A stretch of DNA of 64,000 bases from an uncultured Saprospiraceae bacterium (lineage in GTDB: Bacteria; Bacteroidota; Bacteroidia; Chitinophagales; Saprospiraceae), in the NCBI GenBank assembly GCA_937941765.1, contig CALDGQ010000019.1, positions 27,240-91,239 of the forward strand, in the 5' to 3' direction. Each line of letters begins with the position of its first letter. The first letter of the stretch is position 1. This document shows, one piece after another, positions 1 through 8,929 of the stretch. The notes beneath the pieces were generated by a model. The model searched no databases and was not told where the DNA came from. It was given only the letters and a program-made list of their open reading frames with translations. A program made the position numbers and the translations under genes.

Positions 1-1406
1 CTTATCTTCTGTCGCTCAACTTTACCTTCTTTCGCAGAATCAAAGCTCGGCGTACTTAAATTGTTATTACGATTCGTCATTGTCGCCTTCGCTGCAGGAT
101 GAAGCGTTCCAAAAATAGCCCAATAAGAAGCTTTCGACATACTATCATAATGGATAATCCCATGTTTGTACTGATGCATGGTAATAAAATTATAACAAAT
201 AAATAACGGAAGTAGTGCGGTAAAAAAATAGGCCACGACTTTTCTTGATAATATAGCTTCTAAAAATAAAGCTATTGGTATCGCCATCACTGCCATGCTT
301 TCGATTAAGGCTCTCATACCATATCCGCCTCCGTACCACCAGTTCCACCAACAGGATACCACATATAAGTTGATAACAAAGAATGCTATGACTGGGATTG
401 TAAACTGACTTTTTTTCTTAACCATCCAGAATATGCCAATTAAGGAAAGAAACATCAAAGGCGTATAAACAAACCATCCCTTTCTATAACTAAACAATAC
501 TCGCCCCATCATAGGTTGATCCCAAAAAAAACCTTCTCCTTGATAAGGACTAGTAAACCAAGTGCCTACTTGTATTTTATATGCATAGAATTGTAGGAGC
601 GTCATCGAAGCGAAAATAATAAATCCTAACAATATGATTGCTTTGTTTTTATTGATAACAAGTAGTCGATTTTTCAAATCAGCTAAGTTGGTAACATTCC
701 ATAACAATGGAACAATCATGAAAACTAAATTAGGAATTCGAATCAAAGCCATAAATCCAATAACGGTAGAAAGCATTAGAAAGGTGCTTTTTCGCTCTGT
801 TTTCCAATAAGTGTCTGATAAATACAATGCTAATGAAAAAAGAAAAAAGGAGTAAACATGAGACATGCAACCTTCATAAGTACTATAATATAACAAATTG
901 CTTCCAAAAGCTACAATGACTAATGTAATTGCAGTTATCCCATCACTAAAATATCGGTTCAATAATTTTCTCAAGAAAAATAAACCCAACACTGCATAAA
1001 ATAGGGCACCTAGTAAAACACCATGTTGATAGGGTTGAGAAAAACCATCTGCTGGAAAATTCCCATTTAATAAATTGAGCCAATGTGCAACTAAATAAAA
1101 TGGAGATAACAACATAGCGACTCCGATTGCGTATTTGTTGTAATCACCAGCTTCATTTTTGGTTAAGAAATTAGAAGGGAATTGATGCTTCTCAACATAA
1201 TCGAATGAATAATCGCAATTATAAATAAAAGTTGCAGGCAAATAATTGAAATAACCTCCGCTGTCTAATTCAAATAATCTTGAATCTTTGTCCCTTTTGT
1301 AAAGGCGTTCACTGTTGATAATCGTGTTGATGCTCAATGCAAATATTACCACTACAAGCAACGAAATCTTATCCTTCGCCACACTCCATAAAGATTTAAG
1401 CCACAT
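1..1406 (-). CDS. Multi-pass membrane protein, glycosyltransferase-39-like (partial, runs off left edge)
   Basis: An uninterrupted reading frame starts at ATG 1406 and leaves the window still open after about 468 codons, so the C-terminus is missing. The product begins MWLKSLWSVAKDK and has many hydrophobic segments. After the first one comes a soluble-looking stretch (DSGGYFNYLPATF), and a later one contains an aromatic and glycine-rich motif (WWNWWYGGGYGMR). This arrangement resembles the uncharacterised Bacteroidota membrane proteins related to lipid-linked sugar transferases of the GT39/PMT type. That family link is inference from overall pattern, and the substrate is unknown. The gene diverges from the histidine kinase across about 140 bp of A/T-rich DNA. 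Confidence 0.75.
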   Translation of the reverse strand, partial: MWLKSLWSVAKDKISLLVVVIFALSINTIINSERLYKRDKDSRLFELDSGGYFNYLPATFIYNCDYSFDYVEKHQFPSNFLTKNEAGDYNKYAIGVAMLLSPFYLVAHWLNLLNGNFPADGFSQPYQHGVLLGALFYAVLGLFFLRKLLNRYFSDGITAITLVIVAFGSNLLYYSTYEGCMSHVYSFFLFSLALYLSDTYWKTERKSTFLMLSTVIGFMALIRIPNLVFMIVPLLWNVTNLADLKNRLLVINKNKAIILLGFIIFASMTLLQFYAYKIQVGTWFTSPYQGEGFFWDQPMMGRVLFSYRKGWFVYTPLMFLSLIGIFWMVKKKSQFTIPVIAFFVINLYVVSCWWNWWYGGGYGMRALIESMAVMAIPIALFLEAILSRKVVAYFFTALLPLFICYNFITMHQYKHGIIHYDSMSKASYWAIFGTLHPAAKATMTNRNNNLSTPSFDSAKEGKVERQKI

Positions 1407-1543
1407 CAACACTGATTTTTTGATTCATTGGATATTATGAGGTTTATTTGGCACTAATTTAGAGCATTTTATATTAATAACCACTAGAATATAGAAGTAA
1501 CTGAATATCAATAATTTAAATCCCAAATTATAAATCAAACGCA

Positions 1544-4033
1544 TTGCCAAATTTACAAGATATAGAAATAAAAAAACTTCATTTGCTCAATGCATTTTGT
1601 CAGTCTTTAGATCTTCAGACCAATTGTATTGAATTTCTAACAACACTTTTGGACCAGTTTTATTTTCAATCAGGTTCGATCTGGATTTTCGATCAAGTGT
1701 TGCGATCGAATGGTGGAAAAAATTTATCGCTTATTTCTGTTCTTCCTAAAGTCCCAAACCAAATTACTACTATTGCTGAAGATCATTTCATTTTAAAAGC
1801 ACTTGCCACTTCAGATTACTTTATTTGTGATTCCGCTCATCCAAATTTTCAAGATATAGTACCTAATAGTGATACGGAAAATGGAAGTTATATTTTTTTT
1901 AAGTTAAGCAAAATCGGTTTTGTTCGATTATTCAGTCCTGAACATTTAATAGAAGATGTACTTGCTTCTAGTCTTGTTGAAATATTTCAACGATTCACAA
2001 TAGCTGCTCATGGTGCCATTGCATTTCAAAAACTCCATAAAGAAAAAGCTGAAAAACTAAAAGCACAACAAGCACTTGAAGCGACTGAACAAAAGTATCG
2101 TTTCGTTGTAGAGGGATTGTCCGAGGGAATTATTATTACGGATTTAGAAGATCGAATAGTTTTTGTAAATGATAAAATGGTGTCACTTTCTGGATATAAT
2201 CAAGAAGAATTAATTGGCAAAAATGCAAGTGTGATTTTAATGTCAAAAGAAAATGCACCTATCATTGCTAAGCGTTTTAGTAATCGACAAAAAGGAGAAA
2301 CGGAAGAATATTTAATTGAGCATCAACATAAATCTGGTAAATCATGGATCGCAAGAGTTAAAGAATCTCCGTATCGTTCTGCTGCCAATAAAGTGATCGG
2401 AACGCTAGGCCTTGTGATGGATGTGACCGATGCTAAAAGAGCAGAAGCAGAATTGATGGTGGCAAAACACTTGGCTGAAAAAGCTCAAAAAGCAGAGCAA
2501 CAATTTCTGGCAAATATGAGTCACGAAATTCGGACACCAATGAATGCAGTAATTGGTATGACAGATTTATTATCTGATACTTCATTGACACAAGAGCAAA
2601 AGGATTTTGTGGATACTTTAAAGTTTTCGGCCGATAGCTTAATGGGGGTAATCAATAGTATTTTAGATCTTTCCAAAATAGAAGCAGGGAAGTTGGAATT
2701 TGAAAAAACGGCCATTAATTTGAAGCAATTGTTACATGGACTTCAACAAACTTTTCATTTTAAGCTAAAAGAAAAAGGCGTTGATGTGCAAATGATTTTG
2801 GATCCAAAAATTAAACATCAAATAATCGGTGATCCAACTAGACTTAATCAAGTGCTGACCAATCTTATGGGGAATGCTGCAAAATTCACTTCTAAAGGAT
2901 TTATAAAACTACGTGCAAAGTTAGTTAAGGCAACTACCGAAACCTATGTTATTTTATTTGAAGTGATTGATTCTGGAATTGGAATTGAAGAAGAAAAAAT
3001 AAAGTTGATTTTTGAAAATTTCAAACAAGCTGATAAAGAAGTTACCCGCAAGTATGGCGGAACAGGATTGGGATTGGCAATTGTGAAACAAATCGTTGAA
3101 TTGCAAAATGGACAAATTGAAGTCTTGAGCGAAAAAGGAAAAGGGTCCATTTTTAAGGTGACTTTAGAATTTCCTTTTACCACTGCAATTCCAATGGAAG
3201 AAGTGCTGTCTAACACGGAAGACTTAGATATACGCTTCAAAGAAAGTCGTTTCCTTATTGTTGAAGATAATTTAATGAATCAAAAATTAATTACAAAACT
3301 TATGCAAAATTGGTCCGCCAACTTCGATCTAGCAGTTGATGGAATAGATGCGCTTGAAAAATGCAGAGAAAAGAAATACGATTTGATATTCATGGACATC
3401 AATATGCCTAAGATGGATGGTTATCAAGCAACAAAAGCAATTCGAACAGACCCTCAAAATTTAAATCAAAAGACAAATATTATTGCTTTAACAGCTGCGG
3501 CCTTAGCAAATGAAAAAGACAAAGCTTTAAATGCTGGTATGAATGATTTCGTCGCAAAACCTTTTAATAGCAAAGCGTTGAAAGTTAAGATCGTAGATTG
3601 GTTAACAAAAAATGACCATGTAGAAAATAGGGAGGAATTATCAAGTCCTTGTCCTAAAATAAAAGGAATACCAATTGATAAAATTCCTCAAATTGATCTT
3701 TCTTATTTGATTGAAATGGGGAATGGAGATACTGATTTTGTGCGCGAAATGTTGGAAATTTTCTTGATTCAAATTCCAGATACCGTTGTTGAGTTGCGTG
3801 TTGGATTTAATAATAAACACTGGAAAGAAGTAAGTGACTTGGCTCATAAGATTAAAACCAATTTTATGATGATAGGTCTAGACAAACAACAACAAGATGC
3901 ATTGGAAATAGAAAGTATGATAAAATCAAATGAAATTAATGAAGAAAAAATTTCATTTCTTTTAAATCGTATCGAAGAAAAAACAGCATTGGCTATTCCA
4001 CTTCTTGAAGAAAAAATCAAGCAATATTTATAA
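1544..4033 (+). CDS. Hybrid sensor histidine kinase (GAF-like, PAS, HisKA, HATPase, REC, HPt)
   Basis: 829 residues with no membrane segment, so a cytosolic phosphorelay kinase. Order: a GAF-like N-terminal region (about 10-165), a short charged coiled coil (165-187), PAS (187-298), HisKA with phospho-acceptor His327 in MSHEIRTP, ATPase with N-box Asn444, G1 DSGIGI (476-481) and G2 GTGLGLA (506-512), a receiver with Asp618 in DLIFMDINMP and Lys672, and a C-terminal HPt domain with His768 in LAHKIKTN. All phosphotransfer residues are present. The frame has no ATG before residue 213. The first usable start after the in-frame stop at 1517 is TTG at 1544, which would keep the GAF-like region. No response-regulator gene is adjacent, so the output is unknown. 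Confidence 0.9.
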   Translation: MPNLQDIEIKKLHLLNAFCQSLDLQTNCIEFLTTLLDQFYFQSGSIWIFDQVLRSNGGKNLSLISVLPKVPNQITTIAEDHFILKALATSDYFICDSAHPNFQDIVPNSDTENGSYIFFKLSKIGFVRLFSPEHLIEDVLASSLVEIFQRFTIAAHGAIAFQKLHKEKAEKLKAQQALEATEQKYRFVVEGLSEGIIITDLEDRIVFVNDKMVSLSGYNQEELIGKNASVILMSKENAPIIAKRFSNRQKGETEEYLIEHQHKSGKSWIARVKESPYRSAANKVIGTLGLVMDVTDAKRAEAELMVAKHLAEKAQKAEQQFLANMSHEIRTPMNAVIGMTDLLSDTSLTQEQKDFVDTLKFSADSLMGVINSILDLSKIEAGKLEFEKTAINLKQLLHGLQQTFHFKLKEKGVDVQMILDPKIKHQIIGDPTRLNQVLTNLMGNAAKFTSKGFIKLRAKLVKATTETYVILFEVIDSGIGIEEEKIKLIFENFKQADKEVTRKYGGTGLGLAIVKQIVELQNGQIEVLSEKGKGSIFKVTLEFPFTTAIPMEEVLSNTEDLDIRFKESRFLIVEDNLMNQKLITKLMQNWSANFDLAVDGIDALEKCREKKYDLIFMDINMPKMDGYQATKAIRTDPQNLNQKTNIIALTAAALANEKDKALNAGMNDFVAKPFNSKALKVKIVDWLTKNDHVENREELSSPCPKIKGIPIDKIPQIDLSYLIEMGNGDTDFVREMLEIFLIQIPDTVVELRVGFNNKHWKEVSDLAHKIKTNFMMIGLDKQQQDALEIESMIKSNEINEEKISFLLNRIEEKTALAIPLLEEKIKQYL

Positions 4034-4034
4034 T

Positions 4035-4073
4035 AAAAAAAACGCTACCCCAGAATAAACTAGGATAGCGTTT
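4035..4073. terminator. Stem-loop terminator between convergent genes
   Basis: AACGCTACC pairs with GGATAGCGTT around a short loop. Read on the minus strand it is followed by a run of T, so it serves the MscS gene best. The T-run on the plus side (kinase) is weak. Confidence 0.65.
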
Positions 4074-4099
4074 GAAATATGTTAAGGTGTGATTTCTTT

Positions 4100-5044
4100 T
4101 TACGCGTTAATTCGATTGATCGAACTAGAAGTAGTAGAATTTGTTACTTTACCATTTTGATGAACGATAACGTCTCTCTTAGGATAAGCAACTTTAATGT
4201 TAGCTTGACCTAATGCTTTTTTTACATTCTTGTAAGTGTTGAAATAAACACCCCAGTAATCTGCCGTATTTGCATAAGGACGAACTGCCAATGTAACGTT
4301 GTGCTCATTGAATTTTTCGATTTCAACAACAGGTGCAGGAGTTGTTAGAACATTTGGAGTAGCACGGATCGCGTCCATGATGATTTTTTGTACTTTATCG
4401 AAATCTTCTTCATAAGGCATCGCAACGTTTAAGTCTACACGTAAATGCTTATTTGCAGATAAATTTGTCATTACACCACTTGTTGCAATTCCGTTTGGAA
4501 TGATAACACGTTTGTTGTCAGGAGTCGTAATTACAGTGTTAAATACTTGAATTTCTTCAACATGTCCTACTTGACCTTGAACATCAATTAAATCACCAAC
4601 ACTATAAGGCTTGAAAATTAATACCATAACACCTGCTGCAAAATGAGCTAGTGTACCTTGTAATGCCATACCGATTGCTAAACCAGCCATACCGATCAAT
4701 GCAACAAATGCAGTTGTCTCGATACCAACCATACCAGCAACACTCATGATTAAAAGAACTTTCAAAATGACACTCGCCATTGATTTCAAGAATGGTTGAA
4801 TATCTTTATCCAATCCTGCCTTGGTCATTCCTTTTCCTAGTACAGCGACTATTTTATTAATAATCCAAGATCCAATTAAATAAACTAGAATTGCACCGAC
4901 TACTTTTGGTGCCCAGGCGATTGCCATATCCATAAGTTGACTTGCTTTTCCAGCTAACCCAGTTGCAGCTCCAGCTACTTCACTTACTACTTGTCCGCCC
5001 GTCTCAACTACTTGGTCGGCTACTTTTTCTGCTTGTTTTGACAT
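4100..5044 (-). CDS. Small-conductance mechanosensitive channel, MscS family
   Basis: 314 residues, close to the size of minimal MscS channels. After a polar N-terminus there are three membrane segments (about 42-65, 86-108 and 112-140). The third is the Gly/Ala-rich pore helix (GLAIGMALQGTLAHFAAG). It is followed by the MscS beta domain (KPYSVGDLIDVQGQVGHVEE, ITTPDNKRVIIPNG). The protein would open under membrane tension and release solutes during hypo-osmotic shock. It converges on the histidine kinase and stands alone. The polar tail past residue 290 (NSTTSSS) is not part of the family core. Confidence 0.92.
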   Translation of the reverse strand: MSKQAEKVADQVVETGGQVVSEVAGAATGLAGKASQLMDMAIAWAPKVVGAILVYLIGSWIINKIVAVLGKGMTKAGLDKDIQPFLKSMASVILKVLLIMSVAGMVGIETTAFVALIGMAGLAIGMALQGTLAHFAAGVMVLIFKPYSVGDLIDVQGQVGHVEEIQVFNTVITTPDNKRVIIPNGIATSGVMTNLSANKHLRVDLNVAMPYEEDFDKVQKIIMDAIRATPNVLTTPAPVVEIEKFNEHNVTLAVRPYANTADYWGVYFNTYKNVKKALGQANIKVAYPKRDVIVHQNGKVTNSTTSSSINRINA

Positions 5045-5224
5045 AATGCTTTTACTTTTTGTTTTTAAAATAATGTTTGTTCGATATGCCTAGAAACTAT
5101 TCTTAAAAAAGGTGAAATCATGTAATTCAACCAATTTCGATGTTAAGACGACGTTAAAAAGGGGAGGTCACGGAATTATTTAAGAAAACATGAAAAATTA
5201 TTGTAATGTGACAGTGTGAGCGTG

Positions 5225-5395
5225 TGATTTGGAAGGCAAATCACTTTTAGACCGCTGGCGCATTTAGATACCATGCGGATATTTCTTCTAGTTCTATTTG
5301 AACTTGTATAAAGGCAAGTTCAAATAGAACTAGAAATATAAATCACAAACCAATCAGTCTAAAAGCAAAGCGGTCTATCAGCGATAGTGATTTAG
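5225..5395. repeat. Nested inverted repeat filling the 5045-5391 gap
   Basis: The centre holds a perfect 19-bp inverted repeat (5288-5306 against 5315-5333) with an 8-base loop. Flanking it are TGATTT..AAATCA (5225-5243) and a looser outer pairing of AGACCGC (near 5250) with GCGGTCT (near 5371). The outer arms also share AATCACT/AGTGATT. The left part of the gap (5045-5224) shows no gene. The element looks like a structured intergenic repeat or small palindromic element. It may also act as the terminator of the S4-domain gene ending at 5392. Confidence 0.6.
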
Positions 5396-5799
5396 TTATT
5401 ATAAATATCATCCTTAAATTCATCAAGGGCACGACGATCTCTTTTGGTAGGTCGACCAGCACCACGTTCTCTCCGTTCTGGAGCAGCTTTTCCTACAAAC
5501 CAATCTTTATATTTATTAAGTTCTTCTTGCGAAGTGAGATTCTCATAACAAGGAGCAGCCAAAGACGCACTAACACGCCGTTCAATTAAATCAACTGCTT
5601 TGAAAACCAAATCAAATCCATTTTTTCTAACTTGTATGATAGCACCTGCTTCAATCAAAAACGAAGGTTTGATATTGAGGTCATTGATTTTGATTTTACC
5701 TGTTTTACAACTATCTGTTGCTTTAGTTCTAGATTTGAAAATACGGACATTCCATAACCATTTGTCTACTCTTATTTTCTTAGCAATTTTAGGTTCCAT
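5392..5799 (-). CDS. RNA-binding S4 domain protein, HslR/Hsp15-like
   Basis: 135 residues. The N-terminal S4 fold (about 9-70) carries the typical IRVDKWLWNVRIFKSRTKA start of the HslR (Hsp15) family, followed by a basic, Arg-rich tail (about 105-125: ERRERGAGRPTKRDRR). Family members bind ribosomal RNA; E. coli Hsp15 recycles stalled 50S subunits carrying peptidyl-tRNA. The gene starts 3 bp after the PPK2 stop on the same strand, so it is the last gene of a DUF58/PPK2/S4 operon. Confidence 0.88.
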   Translation of the reverse strand: MEPKIAKKIRVDKWLWNVRIFKSRTKATDSCKTGKIKINDLNIKPSFLIEAGAIIQVRKNGFDLVFKAVDLIERRVSASLAAPCYENLTSQEELNKYKDWFVGKAAPERRERGAGRPTKRDRRALDEFKDDIYNN

Positions 5800-5802
5800 T
5801 CA

Positions 5803-6549
5803 CTATTTCATTTCAGTTTCAAGAGGAGGGAACTTCATATTCATTCCTTCAAGTGTTTCCAAAACAGTCTTTGCTACAAAATAGTTCCGATACCAGCGCT
5901 CATCTACAGGAACCACGACCCAAGGAATAGCACTGTTATTAATGGCATACTCATAACAATCCATATACTTATCCCAATGTTTTCTTTCTTTCCAGTCGCC
6001 GTCATTGTGTTTCCAATATTTTCTTTCCACATTCATTCGTTCTGTCAACTTTTCTAATTGTCTTTCAGGAGAAATATGAAGGAAAAATTTCAAAACAGTT
6101 GTATTGTTATCAAATTGGAGTAACTCTTCAAAAGCATTGATCGCTGCCATCCTTTTTTCAACTCGTTCTTCGTCAATCCATCCGTGTACTCTTTGAATCA
6201 AAATGTCTTCATAATGAGAGCGATTAAAAACTTTGATCATTCCTTTGGCCGGAACTTCTTTGTGGATTCTCCATAAAAAGTCATGTGCAAATTCCAAGTC
6301 AGTTGGTTTTTTCCATCCAACAGCATGTACACCACCTGGGCTACAGTATTTAAATGTTTCACGAGTTGCACCATCTTTACCACTGGAATCCATTCCTTGA
6401 AAAACAACCAATAGACTATGCTTTGTTTCGGCATACAATAGTTGTTGCAATTCACCGATTCGCTCAGCAATTTTCTCAGTCTCTTTTTTAATGGATTTTT
6501 TGGTTACTCCTTTGGGTGGAGTAGTAGGTAGTTGGTTTAATTTGATCAT
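5803..6549 (-). CDS. ppk2: Polyphosphate kinase 2 family protein (polyphosphate:nucleotide phosphotransferase)
   Basis: 248 residues, a single PPK2 domain. The Walker A-like loop GMDSSGKDG lies at 52-60, the Walker B-type FNRSHYEDIL at about 108-117, and a lid region rich in Arg and Lys follows (NVERKYWKHNDGDWKERKHW). PPK2 enzymes move phosphate from polyphosphate to nucleoside mono- or diphosphates. The short single-domain form resembles the class that phosphorylates AMP or ADP, but class cannot be fixed by eye. It sits 23 bp downstream of the DUF58 gene and 3 bp upstream of the S4 gene. Confidence 0.9.
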   Translation of the reverse strand: MIKLNQLPTTPPKGVTKKSIKKETEKIAERIGELQQLLYAETKHSLLVVFQGMDSSGKDGATRETFKYCSPGGVHAVGWKKPTDLEFAHDFLWRIHKEVPAKGMIKVFNRSHYEDILIQRVHGWIDEERVEKRMAAINAFEELLQFDNNTTVLKFFLHISPERQLEKLTERMNVERKYWKHNDGDWKERKHWDKYMDCYEYAINNSAIPWVVVPVDERWYRNYFVAKTVLETLEGMNMKFPPLETEMK

Positions 6550-6572
6550 CTTCGAACTTTGAAAGGGCTATA

Positions 6573-7511
6573 TTAAATATTCATTTTACTTCGTTTCACA
6601 AGATATGCTTGCAGTATTTGTTTGTATCCTTGATGAATATCTGCTTCGACAAAATCAATTTTATATTGAAGGCATTTCATTTTCAATTCTTCTGTAAAAG
6701 CTTTCATCTGCTCCACGTATTTTTTCTTCACTTGATTGGATTGTAATCTGACTTGTTCACCAGTTTCAATATCGATAAATAGATAAGGGCGATTTTGAAA
6801 TTCAAAATCTACTTCTTTGGATTTATCGACTACATGAAATAATACTACCTCATGTTTATTATGTTTCAAATGTTGAAGCGCTGAAAAAAGTGCATCCGCA
6901 TCACTTGCTTGATCGAACATATCACTGAAGATCATGATCATCGATCTACGATGAACACTTTCTGCAACTTGATGTAAAGTCTCTGCAGTAGATGTTGTTT
7001 TATCTCTTTCTGGATTAGCAATCAGTTTGTCAAGATAGGTTAATAACAAACGATAGTGGGTCGTACTTGATTTGCATTTGGTGTGTTCATTTACTTGTTG
7101 GTCAAATAAAGTCAATCCAAAAGCGTCTCTTTGTTTTTTCAACAAATTCATTAAACTTGCTGCTGCTAATGCGGAAAACTGCAATTTGTTGATGTAACCT
7201 TTTTCATTTTTTCCTTGTTCTGGAAAATACATAGACGAGGAAGTATCAATTACAATTTGGCAACGAAGATTGGTTTCTTCTTCAAATCTTTTGACAAACA
7301 ATTTATCACTTCGAGCATAAACTTTCCAGTCTATATTTTTGGTGCTCTCTCCAGGATTGTACAATCTATGTTCAGCAAATTCTACTGAGAATCCATGAAA
7401 AGGACTTTTATGCATACCGATAATAAACCCTTCTACCACTTGTCTGGCTAGCAATTCAAGATTGCCTAGGTCTCTTACATCAAAATTGTCGAGTAATTTG
7501 TCCATGTTCAA
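6573..7511 (-). CDS. DUF58 domain-containing protein (VWA-like)
   Basis: 312 residues without membrane segments. It carries the DUF58 signature (RLYNPGESTKNIDWKVYARS, about 48-68) followed by a von Willebrand factor A-like fold with the metal-site motif DTSSSM (about 88-93) and a second Asp in IFSDMFDQASDADA. In Bacteroidota DUF58 proteins usually accompany MoxR ATPases and VWA/BatA proteins. No MoxR gene is in this window; the partners here are PPK2 and an S4 protein. The role is probably scaffold or chaperone-like but is not established. Confidence 0.88.
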   Translation of the reverse strand: MNMDKLLDNFDVRDLGNLELLARQVVEGFIIGMHKSPFHGFSVEFAEHRLYNPGESTKNIDWKVYARSDKLFVKRFEEETNLRCQIVIDTSSSMYFPEQGKNEKGYINKLQFSALAAASLMNLLKKQRDAFGLTLFDQQVNEHTKCKSSTTHYRLLLTYLDKLIANPERDKTTSTAETLHQVAESVHRRSMIMIFSDMFDQASDADALFSALQHLKHNKHEVVLFHVVDKSKEVDFEFQNRPYLFIDIETGEQVRLQSNQVKKKYVEQMKAFTEELKMKCLQYKIDFVEADIHQGYKQILQAYLVKRSKMNI

Positions 7512-7559
7512 TTAATACTTGAATGTAAACGTATAAAATTTAAACGAAAATAAGGTGCC

Positions 7560-7790
7560 TCTGTTGCACAAAAAAATGGCAGTAGGTTTTTTGAGCGTGT
7601 TCCCCAACGGAGATAAAGCAAAAGATAAGGGCATCGCCCTTATAGTTTTACGAATATTCGTCCAGCTCCACAGGAGCGTAAGCCTCCAAATTTGATTTCG
7701 CTCCGTTGGAGCTAAAATGAGTTGCTGATTAACATTGGGCGATGCCCAATGTTAATGCTGTTACTCCTTTGGAGTTTTTATTATAACAAT
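7560..7790. repeat. Cluster of short palindromes (GGGC-N3-GCCC and CTCC-N3-GGAG types)
   Basis: This fills most of the 7512-7862 gap and holds no open frame. At 7625-7643 ATAAGGGC pairs with GCCCTTAT over loop ATC. At 7733-7755 AACATTGGGC pairs with GCCCAATGTT over loop GAT. Between and beside them lie GCTCC-ACA-GGAGC, GCTCC-GTT-GGAGC and ACTCC-TTT-GGAGT hairpins. The two GGGC hairpins have complementary loop sequences. The organisation suggests a dispersed REP-like element. Confidence 0.65.
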
Positions 7791-7794
7791 AGCT

Positions 7795-7832
7795 AAAAAA
7801 AACCCTTGCTTCAATTGAAACAAGGGCTTTTG
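7795..7832 (-). terminator. Rho-independent terminator of trxA
   Basis: AAGCCCTTGTTTC pairs with GAAGCAAGGGTT on the minus strand, followed by a run of eight T. Confidence 0.85.
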
Positions 7833-7862
7833 TATTTTTTTAAGTTGTGCTATTGCAATGGA

Positions 7863-8180
7863 CTACAAGTGTGCGTCAATTTTAGCAGCCAAAGCTTGCT
7901 TAGTAACAACACCAACCACTTTATCTACAACTTCTCCATTTTTCATTACAAGGATTGTAGGAATACTACGAACACCGTATTTTGCAGATACAGTAGGATT
8001 GTTATCAACATTTACTTTTCCAATCGTAGCCTTACCTTCATAATCTGTTGCCAATTCATCAATGATTGGTCCGATCATTTTACAAGGTCCACACCATTCA
8101 GCCCAAAAATCTACGACTGCAACGCCGTCATTGTCAATTGCAGTGTCTTGGAAGTTACTATCTGTGAATTCGAAAGCCAT
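7863..8180 (-). CDS. trxA: Thioredoxin
   Basis: 105 residues, the standard length for a single-domain cytosolic thioredoxin with no signal peptide. The active site WCGPC is at residues 29-33, preceded by VVDFWAEWCGPC, and the cis-proline loop SIPT lies at about 74-77. It reduces disulfides in cytosolic proteins with electrons from thioredoxin reductase, which is not in this window. A thioredoxin-like lipoprotein gene lies about 100 bp upstream on the same strand. A candidate promoter sits at 8251-8258. Confidence 0.96.
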   Translation of the reverse strand: MAFEFTDSNFQDTAIDNDGVAVVDFWAEWCGPCKMIGPIIDELATDYEGKATIGKVNVDNNPTVSAKYGVRSIPTILVMKNGEVVDKVVGVVTKQALAAKIDAHL

Positions 8181-8250
8181 AATAATTTTATTGTCTTAGT
8201 TAAAAATTTAGATTCTATAATTGTAATACGTCTAGGGGTTATTAAGTTCA

Positions 8251-8258
8251 CGAAAATA
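8251..8258 (-). promoter_or_regulatory. Candidate -7 element of trxA
   Basis: On the minus strand this reads TATTTTCG, close to the Bacteroidota -7 consensus TAnnTTTG. It lies about 70 bases before the trxA start. The same octamer precedes two other genes in this window. A well-spaced -33 TTTG was not found. Confidence 0.4.
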
Positions 8259-8283
8259 AATTAATTATTTCAAATTAACAGAA

Positions 8284-8895
8284 TTATAACGCTAAAGGTT
8301 GTAGGATAGCGTATAATTCATCAGGTTTAAATTCATTTGAGAAAAAAGATTTAGTGGCATTTGTCTTGTTTACGACGAGTAAACCCGGTACTTTCCCATT
8401 CCAGTTATTGTAAATCAATCGAAGCATATCTGTTTTTTGAGTCGAAGGAATTTTATAATAAGCCTCAAAATGTGGATATAATCGAACAGACTTGTTGAGT
8501 TCTTGATCAGAGATTTGATCATCGAAATTGACTAAATGAACTTTGATTTTACCCGCTTCAAATTCTGCTTGTACTTCATCTAAACTCGATATCATATTTT
8601 TACTAACCAAATCGTTGACGCTCCAAAAATAGAATAAATGAAGTGCTCCACTTGAACTATTTATTTTTTCAAACAATGTTTTGGAAGTAATTATTTCAAC
8701 GGTTTTGCCTTTTGCATTCGCAATTTTATTTAAATCCGCATTACTTAATTTTAGTGGGTTTTCAGGACTACCTCCATGTGGAAGTGCAGACTCGAATGGA
8801 TCCATTTTCACTTTCTTTGGTTCCTTTGTATCTTTACAACCCATCGACGAAATGGAAACTAGCAAAAAGAATAAAAAATATTTGGTAGCATTCAT
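8284..8895 (-). CDS. Lipoprotein with thioredoxin-like fold (putative)
   Basis: 203 residues. A lipoprotein signal peptide ends in SISSMGC with the lipidated Cys at residue 20. The rest resembles a thioredoxin-like domain (SSGALHLFYFWSVNDLVSKNM), but where thioredoxins have CxxC this protein has SVNDL, so it lacks redox cysteines. It may be a structural or binding variant. It lies upstream of trxA on the same strand. The fold call is inference from local similarity and gene context; function is unknown. Confidence 0.7.
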   Translation of the reverse strand: MNATKYFLFFLLVSISSMGCKDTKEPKKVKMDPFESALPHGGSPENPLKLSNADLNKIANAKGKTVEIITSKTLFEKINSSSGALHLFYFWSVNDLVSKNMISSLDEVQAEFEAGKIKVHLVNFDDQISDQELNKSVRLYPHFEAYYKIPSTQKTDMLRLIYNNWNGKVPGLLVVNKTNATKSFFSNEFKPDELYAILQPLAL

Positions 8896-8929
8896 AAGTT
8901 GTAAGTTAATAAAATAAAATTCAGATCAA

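Noticed and set aside
6557..6569. CTTTGAAAGGGCT near the DUF58 gene, like the RAYT element end
   Set aside because: Single short match without a paired inverted end; not enough to call an element.
7806..8264. 152-residue plus-strand frame across trxA
   Set aside because: Antisense to trxA with a Cys/Phe/Asn-rich composition typical of shadow frames.
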